From: Bog-532 sp963732345
GTDB lineage: Bacteria; Actinomycetota; Actinomycetes; Streptosporangiales; Streptosporangiaceae
Length of the DNA stretch: 64,000 bases
Assembly: GCA_963732345.1 (NCBI GenBank)
Contig: CAVSZI010000016.1
Span: forward strand, 1 to 64,000
Direction of reading: 5' to 3'
In this document: piece after piece, positions 36,314 through 44,955 of the stretch
How positions within the stretch are numbered: position 1 is the first letter of the stretch
Layout: the number at the start of each line of letters is the position of its first letter
Made by a program: the position numbers and the translations under genes
Notes under the pieces: model-generated
The model's input: only the letters and a program-made list of their open reading frames with translations
What the model was told of the DNA's origin: nothing
Databases searched by the model: none

Positions 36314-36985
36314 GTGACGGACCGACTCTCCCCTGACCTCTCGGACGCTCAGCTTCTGGAGCGCCATCTGCAGGGCGACGCAGACGCCTTCGGCCTGTTG
36401 TTCCTGCGCCATCGCGACCGCTTGTGGGCCGTTGCCCTGCGCACTCTCTGCGACCCGGACGAGGCCGCGGACGCCCTGCAGGAAGCCATGATCTCCGCGT
36501 TCCGCCGGGCCGGCGACTTCCGTGGCGACTCGGCCGTGACCACCTGGTTGCACCGGATCGTCGTGAACGCCTCCCTTGACCGGCTCCGGCGCAAGACCGC
36601 GCACCCGGCCAGTTCTGTGGGGGACGAGGGAGCTCTCGATCTTCTCGCCACTCAGGGCCGGGTGCCGGCGATCACCGACCCGGCCAGCATCCGTGACACC
36701 ACCCTCGACGTGGAAACGGCGCTGCGCCTCATCCCGGCCGAGCAGCGCGCCGCCCTGGTTCTCGTCGATATGCTCGGCTATCCCGTGGCCGACGCCGCGG
36801 CCGTGCTGGACATCTCGGTGGGGACCGTGAAGAGCCGCTGCGCCCGTGGCCGCGCCCGGCTGCTTCCGCACCTGAAGCACCTGCGCGGTAGCGCAGCGGA
36901 AACCGATCCCCGGACAGTAGAGGGATTTTCACGGAACCGTACCGCGACTGGCAGCGTCTCACCTGGGCAGGGAGGAGAAGGATGA
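36314..36985 (+). CDS. sigM: ECF RNA polymerase sigma factor, SigM-like
   Basis: 223 residues. Region 2 has LFLRHRDRLWAVALRTLCDPDEAADALQEAM with DFRGDSAVTTWLHRIVVNASLDRLRR. Region 4 has LIPAEQRAALVLVDMLGYPVADAAAVLDISVGTVKSRCARGRARL. Context (murJ, pseudokinase, then anti-sigma and trxBA) matches the SigM locus of actinobacteria, where it responds to envelope or disulfide stress. It overlaps the anti-sigma gene by 4 bases (ATGA), indicating coupled translation. Confidence 0.92.
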   Translation: MTDRLSPDLSDAQLLERHLQGDADAFGLLFLRHRDRLWAVALRTLCDPDEAADALQEAMISAFRRAGDFRGDSAVTTWLHRIVVNASLDRLRRKTAHPASSVGDEGALDLLATQGRVPAITDPASIRDTTLDVETALRLIPAEQRAALVLVDMLGYPVADAAAVLDISVGTVKSRCARGRARLLPHLKHLRGSAAETDPRTVEGFSRNRTATGSVSPGQGGEG

Positions 36986-37872
36986 GGCGTCATTCGGCGC
37001 ATGTGGATGTCAGCGTCCTGGCGGAGCTGAGCGCGGGGATCATCGGCGGCCGACGCGCGGCCCGGCTGCACGCGCACCTGGCCGGGTGCCGGCGGTGCGC
37101 CCGGATCAGTGCCGGGCTGTCCGAGGTAGGTGTCCTGCTGGCGTCCGTTCCGTCGGCTGCCATGCCCGCCGCGGTGACCGGGCGGCTGAGCGCGGCGATC
37201 GCGGAAGAGGCGGCGGCGCGCTCCGGAACGGCCGGCTCCCCGCTGCGGCTGGCCGGCCAGGAACCGTTCCGGCGTGCCGAACCAGCCGGGGGCGGGCGTC
37301 CAGGAAACCGGCTGACGAGTCCCGTGGCGGTGCGCGGCTTCGCGGCTGCCGTCTGCCTGGTCGCGGCGGGCGGATACATGATCGTGCAGCTGACCTCGCC
37401 TGGCCGATCGGGCCCCACGCTGTCGCCCGGTGCGAACGGGGGTATCTATCACGGCATCCAGGCCGGCCCAGGCCCGTACCACGTGGCGCCGTCCCCTGGC
37501 TATGCCATCCCCGGCTCGCCCCAGCCGGGCTTCAAAGTGGTCACGAGCGGTACCAACTATCAGCCCGCGACCCTGAGCGCGCAGGTCGAGACCGAACTCA
37601 GCCAGATGGGCAAGATCGGTGCGGACACGCGGTCCGGGGCCCCGATCCGGCACCAGCCGACCGCTCAGCAGGATGGATGCGCGCTGCTCATCACCTCCGG
37701 CGTGAAGCCGACGCTCGTGGACTCAGCCCGCTACCAGGGACGTCCGGCCATGGTCATCGCTCTCGCTTCGGGGGGCGGGCAGCTGGGCCAGGCCTGGGTG
37801 GTGGGTCCCACGTGCTCGGCCAGCAAGGGCGATATCCTCACGCACGTGCGGCTGGCCTCCGCCGGGGGCTAA
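36982..37872 (+). CDS. Anti-sigma factor with zinc-finger-like motif, membrane anchored
   Basis: 296 residues. The N-terminal ~45 have a His-x3-Cys-x2-Cys motif in LHAHLAGCRRC, typical of ZAS anti-sigma factors. One membrane helix is near 116-135 (VRGFAAAVCLVAAGGYMIVQL), followed by an extracytoplasmic domain with two Cys that could sense stress. It probably holds SigM inactive. Translationally coupled to it. Confidence 0.85.
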   Translation: MRRHSAHVDVSVLAELSAGIIGGRRAARLHAHLAGCRRCARISAGLSEVGVLLASVPSAAMPAAVTGRLSAAIAEEAAARSGTAGSPLRLAGQEPFRRAEPAGGGRPGNRLTSPVAVRGFAAAVCLVAAGGYMIVQLTSPGRSGPTLSPGANGGIYHGIQAGPGPYHVAPSPGYAIPGSPQPGFKVVTSGTNYQPATLSAQVETELSQMGKIGADTRSGAPIRHQPTAQQDGCALLITSGVKPTLVDSARYQGRPAMVIALASGGGQLGQAWVVGPTCSASKGDILTHVRLASAGG

Positions 37873-37996
37873 TCAGCCAGGCTCCGCACGGGACCCGGCG
37901 CGGTTCACCGGGCGGCGAATGGCGGTGCCGCCTGCGGGAATCAAAGACCCCTAGGATCGGTTGAATTCCGTGCCAGTCAAGGAAGGGCAGCAAGAA

Positions 37997-38929
37997 ATGA
38001 CCGCCGTGCGCAACGTCATCATCGTCGGATCCGGTCCCGCCGGGTACACGGCTGCCATCTACGCGGCCCGGGCGCGGCTCGAGCCGCTCATGTTCGAGGG
38101 CTCGGTCACCGCCGGCGGCGCGCTGATGCAGACCACGGACGTGGAGAACTTCCCCGGTTTCCCGGACGGCGTACTCGGCCCGGAGCTCATGGATTCGCTG
38201 CGGAAGCAGGCGGAGCGTTTCGGCGCGGAGCTCATCGCCGACGATGTGATCTCGGTTGACCTGACCGCGACGCCCAAGGTCGTGCGGACCGCGGACGAGA
38301 GCTACCTCGCTGACGCGGTCATCGTGGCCACCGGCTCGAAGTACCGTGAGCTCGGCATACCCGGGGAGAAGACGCTGGCCGGCCACGGGCTCTCCTGGTG
38401 CGCCACGTGTGATGGCTTCTTCTTCCGCGAGCAGGACATCGCGGTGGTAGGCGGCGGCGACTCGGCGATGGAGGAAGCCACCTTCCTGACCCGGTTCGCG
38501 CGGTCCGTCACGGTCATTCACCGTCGCGACAGCCTCCGTGCCTCCAAGATCATGCAGGACCGCGCGTACGACAATCCGAAGATCAAGTTCCTCTGGGACA
38601 CCGAGGTCCTCGAGGCGGTCGGCGACACCAAGCTGACCGGCCTGCGGGTGCGCAACGTCAAGACCGGGCAAGAGCAGGTGCTCGAGGTGAGCGGCGTCTT
38701 CGTCGCGATCGGCCACGATCCGCGCAGCGAGCTGTTCACGGGCCAGCTCGACATCAACCCCGAGGGTTACCTGCTGGTCCGGCACCCCACTACGCGGACC
38801 AATATCGAAGGCGTCTTCGGCTGCGGCGATGTGGTCGATCACATCTACCGCCAGGCGGTCACGGCCGCCGGCACCGGCTGTTCCGCCGCCATCGACGCGG
38901 AACGCTGGCTGGCTAGCCAGGAATCGTGA
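37997..38929 (+). CDS. trxB: Thioredoxin reductase
   Basis: 310-residue FAD/NADPH flavoprotein reducing thioredoxin. FAD motif VIIVGSGPAGYTAAIYAAR, active-site SWCATCDGFFF, NADPH motif VVGGGDSAMEEATFL, C-terminal GCGDVVDHIYRQAVTAAGTGC. The ATG at 37997 is chosen over an in-frame start 12 codons earlier because homologues start at MTAVRNV and AAGGAAGGG precedes it. Followed by trxA. Confidence 0.95.
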   Translation: MTAVRNVIIVGSGPAGYTAAIYAARARLEPLMFEGSVTAGGALMQTTDVENFPGFPDGVLGPELMDSLRKQAERFGAELIADDVISVDLTATPKVVRTADESYLADAVIVATGSKYRELGIPGEKTLAGHGLSWCATCDGFFFREQDIAVVGGGDSAMEEATFLTRFARSVTVIHRRDSLRASKIMQDRAYDNPKIKFLWDTEVLEAVGDTKLTGLRVRNVKTGQEQVLEVSGVFVAIGHDPRSELFTGQLDINPEGYLLVRHPTTRTNIEGVFGCGDVVDHIYRQAVTAAGTGCSAAIDAERWLASQES

Positions 38930-38969
38930 TCACACCGGCAATCCATCAACAACAAGGGAAGTGAACGGC

Positions 38970-39293
38970 TTGGGCGCGACCAAGGTTGTGACCGACGAGA
39001 CTTTCGAGAACGAGGTCCTGAAGAGCGAAAAGCCGGTGATCGTGGACTACTGGGCCGAATGGTGCGGGCCGTGCCGGATGGTCGCGCCGGTGCTTGAGGA
39101 GATCGCTAAGGAGCACGCCGACAAGATCGAAGTCGTCAAGCTCAACATTGACGAGAACCCGACCGTGTCGCAGAAGTACGGGATCATGGCGATTCCCACG
39201 ATGAACGTGTTCTCCGGCGGCCAGGTCGTCAAGCAGATTGTCGGCGCGAAGCCGAAGTCCGCGATGCTCAAGGAACTCGCCGAGTTCCTCTGA
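38970..39293 (+). CDS. trxA: Thioredoxin
   Basis: 107 residues, TTG start chosen because AAGGGAAG precedes it at proper spacing. The frame is open further upstream inside trxB. Active site DYWAEWCGPCRMVAPVL, cis-Pro AIPTMNVF. General disulfide reductant, reduced by the TrxB encoded 40 bases upstream. Confidence 0.96.
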   Translation: MGATKVVTDETFENEVLKSEKPVIVDYWAEWCGPCRMVAPVLEEIAKEHADKIEVVKLNIDENPTVSQKYGIMAIPTMNVFSGGQVVKQIVGAKPKSAMLKELAEFL

Positions 39294-39369
39294 ACCGGCG
39301 GCTCACGTCGGCGATAGGCGCTCGCCCGGCTGGACGGGAATGTCTGCCCGGGCGCTTTCACGTGTGCCG

Positions 39370-39999
39370 TCACGCGGGCCGGAGGGCACGCTCCGGGGCC
39401 CGGGTGGGCGCCATCGAGCCGAGTAGGCGTTCCAGCGCTACTTCGACGTCCTCCCGCCACGACAGGGCGGTCTTGAGCTCCAGCCGCAGCCGCGGATAGC
39501 GATGATGCGGCCGGACCGTCTTGAAGCCGACGGCGAGGAGGTAATCGGCGGGGAGCATGCACGCATTCGGCTCCCAGTCATGAACCCCGAAGGCCTCGAT
39601 GGCCTTGACACCGCGCCGGGTCAGGTCCTTGGCCATGCTCTGCACGAGCATGCGGCCCAGGCCGCCACTGGCGAATTCGGTCAGCACGTGGGCCGTCATG
39701 AGCAGCACGGCATCCGCGCTCACCGGGCTGGTCGGGAAGGCGACCGACCTCGGTACGTACGGCGGTGGCGCATACAGCGCGTACCCGGCCGGCGCCCCGT
39801 CCACGTAGGCGATCTTCCCGCAGCTGCCCCATTCGAGCAGCACGGACGACACCCAGGACTCCTTTTCCAGGGCCGGCTCCCCGGCCTCGGCAGCCCTCGC
39901 CCCGCCAATCGGATCCAATTCCCAGAACACGCAGCCGCGGCATCTGGGCGGCAGATCATCGAGGTTATCCAGGGTGATACTCACGAGTCGGCGCGACAC
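39370..39999 (-). CDS. GNAT-family N-acetyltransferase
   Basis: 209 residues with a GNAT core: GKIAYVDGAPAGYALYAPP (strand 4), a degenerate acetyl-CoA loop ASGGLGRMLVQSMAKDLTRRG, and HDWEPNACMLPADYLLAVGF. N-terminal CRGCVFWELDP has a Cys pair. This type is commonly found next to trxA in actinobacteria. Substrate unknown. Convergent with trxA. Confidence 0.85.
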   Translation of the reverse strand: MSRRLVSITLDNLDDLPPRCRGCVFWELDPIGGARAAEAGEPALEKESWVSSVLLEWGSCGKIAYVDGAPAGYALYAPPPYVPRSVAFPTSPVSADAVLLMTAHVLTEFASGGLGRMLVQSMAKDLTRRGVKAIEAFGVHDWEPNACMLPADYLLAVGFKTVRPHHRYPRLRLELKTALSWREDVEVALERLLGSMAPTRAPERALRPA

Positions 40000-40130
40000 T
40001 TAGCCCCCAGAGTTCCGCACGGCCCCGTCCTTTAGGGGACATGTGCGCGTTTTTGTACGCTAGCTTCACACAACGGCACTGTGCTCCCGGCCCTATGCTG
40101 GCATGATACCGATCGTTGGGAGACGAGGCC

Positions 40131-41453
40131 ATGAGCGAGGGCGCACGGCACGCGAATTCCCGCCTGCAGGGATCCCGGATTGATCCCTACTTCGACCAAT
40201 ATGCGGAGCGTGCCCGCGGAATGGTCGCCTCAGAGATCCGGGCCCTATTCGCCGTCACCGCCCGCCCGGAGATCGTCTCCCTGGCCGGCGGGTCACCCTA
40301 CGTAACGGCCCTCCCGCTCGATGTCGTCGGGAACATGATCGGCCAGCTCGTGACCGACCGCGGCAGCGTCGCACTTCAGTACTGCACCGCACAGGGAGAC
40401 ACCGGGCTGCGGGAAAAGATCTGTGAGGTCATGTCGCTCGAGGGCATCCGCGCCCACCCGGACGACGTCGTGGTGACGGTGGGCTCGCAGCAGGCCCTCG
40501 ACCTGATCACCCGGATCTTCGTGGACCCGGGCGACGTGATTCTGGCCGAGGCGCCCTCCTACGTGGGCGCGCTCGGCTCGTTCGCGGCCTATCAGGCCGA
40601 CGTCGTGCACGTGGCGATGGACGACGACGGCCTCCTCCCGGAAGCCCTTGAGGAGGCGATCCAGCGCCTCACGGCGGCCGGGCGCCGGATCAAGTTCCTC
40701 TACACGGTGCCGAACTACCAGAACCCGGCCGGAGTCACGCTCGCCGCGGAACGACGTCCCCGGATTCTCGAGATTTGCCAGGCCGCCGGGCTTCTCATCA
40801 TCGAGGACAACCCGTATGGGCTGCTCGGCTTCGACGGCGACCCGATACGCTCGCTGCGGGCGGACGATCCTGAGGGCGTGGTGTACCTCGGAACGTTCTC
40901 GAAGACCTTCGCGCCGGGCGTGCGCGTCGGCTGGGCCGCGGCCCCGCCCGCGATACGCGACAAGCTCGTGCTGGCCGCCGAATCCGCCGTTCTCTGCCAC
41001 TCAAGCTTTTCCCAGCTCGTGGTGCGCGAGTACCTGGCCACCCAGCCCTGGCGGGAGCAGGTCAAGGACTTCTGTGAGCTGTACCGGCGGCGGCGGGACG
41101 CCATGCTGGACGCCCTGTCCGCGCAGATGCCGGACGGTTGCCGGTGGACCATCCCGGCCGGTGGTTTTTACGTCTGGCTGCAGCTTCCCGAGGGCATCAA
41201 CTCCAAGGCGATGCTGCCGCGGGCGGTCTCCTCGCGAGTGGCGTACGTGCCCGGTACGGGCTTCTACGCGGACGGGGGCGGCACCGGCCACCTCCGGCTT
41301 TCCTATTGCTTCCCCCCGACCGACCGGATCAGGGAGGGCGTCCGGCGGCTCGCGTCCGTGGTCGAGGCGGAGATCGACCTGTGCGCCACGTTCGGCGCGA
41401 TGCCCCCACCCGGCCGGACGGGGCCCGAAACTCCTGGTCCCGGCGATTTGTAA
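40131..41453 (+). CDS. PLP-dependent aminotransferase, class I/II
   Basis: 440 residues, fold-type I. Motifs include SLAGGSPYVTALPLDV, ALQYCTAQGDTGLREKI, TVGSQQALDLITRIF, TVPNYQNPAGVTLAAERR, EDNPYGLLGFDGDP and the PLP lysine in YLGTFSKTFAPGVRVGW. Similar to 2-aminoadipate/kynurenine-type transaminases (without a GntR domain). Starts at ATG 40131 after GGGAGACGAGG. It leads into the ddl-like and aldolase-like genes, likely one operon of amino-acid metabolism. Confidence 0.88.
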   Translation: MSEGARHANSRLQGSRIDPYFDQYAERARGMVASEIRALFAVTARPEIVSLAGGSPYVTALPLDVVGNMIGQLVTDRGSVALQYCTAQGDTGLREKICEVMSLEGIRAHPDDVVVTVGSQQALDLITRIFVDPGDVILAEAPSYVGALGSFAAYQADVVHVAMDDDGLLPEALEEAIQRLTAAGRRIKFLYTVPNYQNPAGVTLAAERRPRILEICQAAGLLIIEDNPYGLLGFDGDPIRSLRADDPEGVVYLGTFSKTFAPGVRVGWAAAPPAIRDKLVLAAESAVLCHSSFSQLVVREYLATQPWREQVKDFCELYRRRRDAMLDALSAQMPDGCRWTIPAGGFYVWLQLPEGINSKAMLPRAVSSRVAYVPGTGFYADGGGTGHLRLSYCFPPTDRIREGVRRLASVVEAEIDLCATFGAMPPPGRTGPETPGPGDL

Positions 41454-41466
41454 ACGGTGACTTACT

Positions 41467-42420
41467 GTGACGGAACTTGATCATGTCGTGGTGCTCGCGG
41501 GCGGTCTCTCTCCCGAGCGTGATGTTTCCCTGCGCTCCGGGCGCCGGGTACGTGATGCGCTGGAGGAGGCGGGCGTCGACGCGCGGATCGCGGACGCGGA
41601 CGCGGCGCTGATCCCGGCCCTGCTGGCCGACCCACCGACCGCGGTTTTCCCCGCTATCCACGGAAGCTACGGCGAGGACGGCGCCATCAGGGAGATCCTC
41701 GCCCTGGTCGGGGTCCCCTACGTCGGGTCGGTGGCCAGCGCGTGCCGTAGTGCGTTTGACAAGCCCACCGCAAAGGCACTGGTGGCCGCGGCGGGCATCA
41801 CGACGCCGGAGTCCGTTACGCTGCCCCGGGAGATCTTCCACGATCTGGGGGCCACCGCTGTCATCGACCGCATCATCGCGCGGCTCGGCCTGCCACTCTT
41901 CGTCAAGCCCGCGCGGGGCGGCTCGTCGCTCGGCGCCAGCCCGGCGCGCACCGCGGCTGAGCTTCCCACCGCGGTCGTGAGCTGCTTCGCCTACGGGGAT
42001 ACGGCGTTCATCGAGCGGTTCATCGAGGGTACGGAGATCGCCGTCAGCGTCGTGGATCTGGGCCACGGACCGTGCGCCCTGCCCGCCGTGGAAATCGTGC
42101 CGGCCGCCGGGCAGTACGACTACACGGCCCGGTACACGGCAGGCCAGACCGCGTTCTACACGCCCGCCCGGCTGCCCGATGCCGCGCTGGACGCGGCCGC
42201 GAAGGCGGCGACCTGCGCGCATTCCGCTCTGGGTCTTCGCGATATCTCCCGGACCGACCTCATCGTCAGTGAGTCCGGCGAGGTGCACTTCCTAGAGGTC
42301 AACGTCTCACCGGGGATGACCGAGACCAGCACGCTGCCGATGGCGCTGGACGCCGCGGGGCATGAGTTCGGCCCGGCGTGCCTGACCTTGCTGCACCTGG
42401 CCGCTGCGCGCGGCAACTGA
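41467..42420 (+). CDS. D-alanine--D-alanine ligase-like ATP-grasp protein
   Basis: 317 residues. PAIHGSYGEDGAIREILALVGVPYVGS (N-domain), then ATP-grasp FVKPARGGSSLGAS, EGTEIAVSVVDLG and metal-binding FLEVNVSPGMTETS. Ddl joins two D-Ala for peptidoglycan. This is a short form outside the mur/dcw cluster, so it may be a secondary Ddl or act on other amino acids. GTG start 14 bases after the aminotransferase gene. Confidence 0.82.
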   Translation: MTELDHVVVLAGGLSPERDVSLRSGRRVRDALEEAGVDARIADADAALIPALLADPPTAVFPAIHGSYGEDGAIREILALVGVPYVGSVASACRSAFDKPTAKALVAAAGITTPESVTLPREIFHDLGATAVIDRIIARLGLPLFVKPARGGSSLGASPARTAAELPTAVVSCFAYGDTAFIERFIEGTEIAVSVVDLGHGPCALPAVEIVPAAGQYDYTARYTAGQTAFYTPARLPDAALDAAAKAATCAHSALGLRDISRTDLIVSESGEVHFLEVNVSPGMTETSTLPMALDAAGHEFGPACLTLLHLAAARGN

Positions 42421-42518
42421 GCCGCCGCCGGACGGGCCTCTGCGGGCCGGCTCCCCGGCGCCCCGGTCGCTGCCGCCCGGGCGCTGCGCCTAAGTCCGGC
42501 CCGCATAGTTTGGTGACC

Positions 42519-43559
42519 ATGGCTGAGCGCAAGAGCTTTGGGAGCGATAACCACGCGGGTGCGCACGAGGCAGTCCTGCGGGCCGTCGTCGCGGCGAACT
42601 CCGGTGATGCGGTCGCATACGGAGACGACGAGTGGACCAGCCGCGCGACCGCGGAACTGCGCCGCGCCTTCCGCGTGGCCGGTGATGTCTTTCTGGTCTT
42701 CAACGGGAGCGCCGCCAACATCCTCGGGCTGAGCCTGCTGCTGCGGCGGCACGAGGCGATCATCTGCGCGGCGTCGGCGCATATCAACACCGACGAATGC
42801 GGCGCAGCGGAGCGCATTCTCGGGACCAAGCTCCTGACGGTCCCGGCCCCGGACGGCAAACTAACGCCCGAGATGATCGCGGAGCAGCTCAGCGCGCGCG
42901 GCGACGACCACCATGCTCAGCCCGGCGCGGTGTCGATCACCCAGACCACCGAGCTCGGCACCTGTTACACGCTGGAGGAACTGCGCAAGATCGGGAACTT
43001 CTGCCGGGCCAATGATCTGGGCTTGTATATCGACGGCGCCCGGCTGGCCAATGCGGCCGCCTTTCTGGACTGCTCCCTGGCCGATCTAGCCGAGTGTGCC
43101 GACGTGCTGAGTTTCGGCGGCACCAAGAACGGTGCGATCGGGGCCGAGGCCGTCATCGTGATGCGCGAAGGGCTCGCGGCCGATGCCCGGTACCTGCGCA
43201 AGCAGCAGCTCCAGCTCGCGTCGAAGATGCGGTACCTGGCGGCGCAGTTCCTGGCCCTGACGGAGGACGACCTGTGGCGGCGCAACGCGTCCCACGCGAA
43301 CGAGATGGCCCGGCGGCTCGCCGACGGCGTGCGGGACATGCCCGGGGTGGATATCCGTTTCCCGGTCCAGTCCGATGCGGTCTTCGCCCGGGTGGACCCG
43401 CGCTACCTGACGGATCTCCGGCGGGAGTGGTACTTCTACGTCTGGGATGAGCGGGCGCCGGTCGTCCGCTGGATGACCGCTTTCGACACGACCGAGGCGG
43501 ACGTCGACCAGTTCGTGGCCAGCATCCGGAACGTTGCGGGGCAGTCCGCCGACGGGTAG
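42519..43559 (+). CDS. Low-specificity threonine aldolase-like protein
   Basis: 346 residues, PLP fold-type I. FGSDNHAGAHEAVLRAV at the N-terminus, FNGSAANILGLSLLL, SITQTTELGTCYTLEEL, DGARLANAAAFLDC and PLP-binding SFGGTKNGAIGAEAVIV are characteristic. It would cleave threonine/allo-threonine to glycine and acetaldehyde. The beta-eliminating lyase superfamily is broad, so the substrate is a prediction. A parS-like site lies just after the gene. Confidence 0.85.
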   Translation: MAERKSFGSDNHAGAHEAVLRAVVAANSGDAVAYGDDEWTSRATAELRRAFRVAGDVFLVFNGSAANILGLSLLLRRHEAIICAASAHINTDECGAAERILGTKLLTVPAPDGKLTPEMIAEQLSARGDDHHAQPGAVSITQTTELGTCYTLEELRKIGNFCRANDLGLYIDGARLANAAAFLDCSLADLAECADVLSFGGTKNGAIGAEAVIVMREGLAADARYLRKQQLQLASKMRYLAAQFLALTEDDLWRRNASHANEMARRLADGVRDMPGVDIRFPVQSDAVFARVDPRYLTDLRREWYFYVWDERAPVVRWMTAFDTTEADVDQFVASIRNVAGQSADG

Positions 43560-43568
43560 CCGGGTCGA

Positions 43569-43584
43569 TGTTTCACGTGGAACA
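43569..43584. promoter_or_regulatory. parS centromere site (one mismatch)
   Basis: TGTTTCACGTGGAACA, one base off the universal TGTTTCACGTGAAACA. It is in the gap between the aldolase-like gene and parB and serves as a ParB loading site for chromosome segregation. Confidence 0.85.
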
Positions 43585-43672
43585 TCGACCCGGAGCGGAC
43601 CGGACGGCCGGTGCTGGCAGGAGGGCCGGTGCTGACGGGCGGGGGCGATGCCCGGGCGCGAGGGCCGTTCGC

Positions 43673-44683
43673 TCAGCCCGGGATGGCAGACGAATCCGGC
43701 GACTCCGGATCCGGATCCGGCGACATCGCCTTGACGATACGGTCGAGGTCGTCGAGCGAGGCGAACTCGACCGTGATCTTTCCCTTGCGCCGCCCCAGCT
43801 CCACCTTGACGCGCGTCTCGAGCGCGTCGGAGAGACGGTCGGCCAGATCGCGCAGGCCCGGGGCGACCGGCCTGGCCCCCTGGCGCCGGCGCGGCCGAGC
43901 CTGGTCTTCGTCGCCAACGGCGACGATCTCCTCGACCGCACGAACGGACAGCCCCTCCGCCACGATCCGGTGCGCGAGGCGCTCCTGCGCATCCGGGCTG
44001 TCCAGCGATAGCAGGGCCCGGGCGTGCCCGGCGCTCAGCACCCCGGCCGCCACGCGCTTCTGCACCGCGGGCGGCAGGTTAAGCAGGCGGAGCGTGTTGG
44101 AAATGTGCGGGCGCGAACGGCCGATCTGCTGCGCCAGCTGCTCGTGCGTCGCGCCGAAATCATCGAGAAGTTGCTGGTATGCGGCGGCTTCCTCCAGCGG
44201 GTCGAGCTGCTGGCGGTGCAGGTTCTCGATCAGGGCGTCGCGCAGGAGGGCGGTGTCGGCGGTTTCCCGGACGATCGCGGGGATCAGCTTGAGGTCGGCG
44301 CGCTGACTGGCCCGCCATCGGCGCTCGCCCATGATCAGTTCGTAGCGGCCGGGCATCACCTGGCGGACCACGACCGGCTGAAGGAGGCCTACCTCGCGAA
44401 TGGACGACGCGAGCTCGTCCAGCGCTTCCTCGTCGAACGTTCGCCGTGGCTGACGCGGGTTGGGGGTGATCGAGCCGGTGGCTACTTCTTCGAAGTAGGC
44501 TCCGGCGATCGGCTGGGCTCCCGTCGCGCCATCGTCGGCGGCCGCGGCGGTCCGCTGATCCGGTATGGATGCGCTTCGCGTCTCTGCGGCCGACTCGGCC
44601 TCGCCCGTCCCCGCCCCGGTCCCCACCGCCGCCGGTATAAGCGCACCGAGTCCCTTGCCGAGCCCGCGCCTCTGCTGAGTCAC
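43673..44683 (-). CDS. parB: Chromosome partitioning protein ParB
   Basis: 336 residues from the GTG at 44683. The N-terminus RGLGKGLGALIP, then the CTPase/ParB-N fold with PNPRQPRRTFDEEALDELA, LLQPVVVRQ and MGERRWRASQ, the HTH LAQQIGRSRPHISNTLRLLNLP, and a C-terminal dimerisation domain. It loads onto parS as a CTP-gated clamp and recruits SMC and ParA. An open frame continues upstream but is Arg/Gly noise. Confidence 0.95.
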   Translation of the reverse strand: MTQQRRGLGKGLGALIPAAVGTGAGTGEAESAAETRSASIPDQRTAAAADDGATGAQPIAGAYFEEVATGSITPNPRQPRRTFDEEALDELASSIREVGLLQPVVVRQVMPGRYELIMGERRWRASQRADLKLIPAIVRETADTALLRDALIENLHRQQLDPLEEAAAYQQLLDDFGATHEQLAQQIGRSRPHISNTLRLLNLPPAVQKRVAAGVLSAGHARALLSLDSPDAQERLAHRIVAEGLSVRAVEEIVAVGDEDQARPRRRQGARPVAPGLRDLADRLSDALETRVKVELGRRKGKITVEFASLDDLDRIVKAMSPDPDPESPDSSAIPG

Positions 44684-44955
44684 CGCATCTCCTTGATCCG
44701 CACCCATCCAACCCCACTCGCTATCCTGCCAGGTCCGGCGGGCCCGGCAGTATCGAAGCCGGCACGCAGACCGTCCGGCGCGGCCAGCACATCGGTCCCG
44801 GCAGCGGCACGGGGAGCGCCACCGGCACCGGCACCGGCCACGGCCGCGACGCGCAGAGACGCCACCGGCGGGCCCCTGATGGCGGCGGAACCGCCCGCCG
44901 GGATCGCCGCTCCCGGCACGCTGGGCCGGTCTTCGCGGGGCTTCCCCATCCGGGC

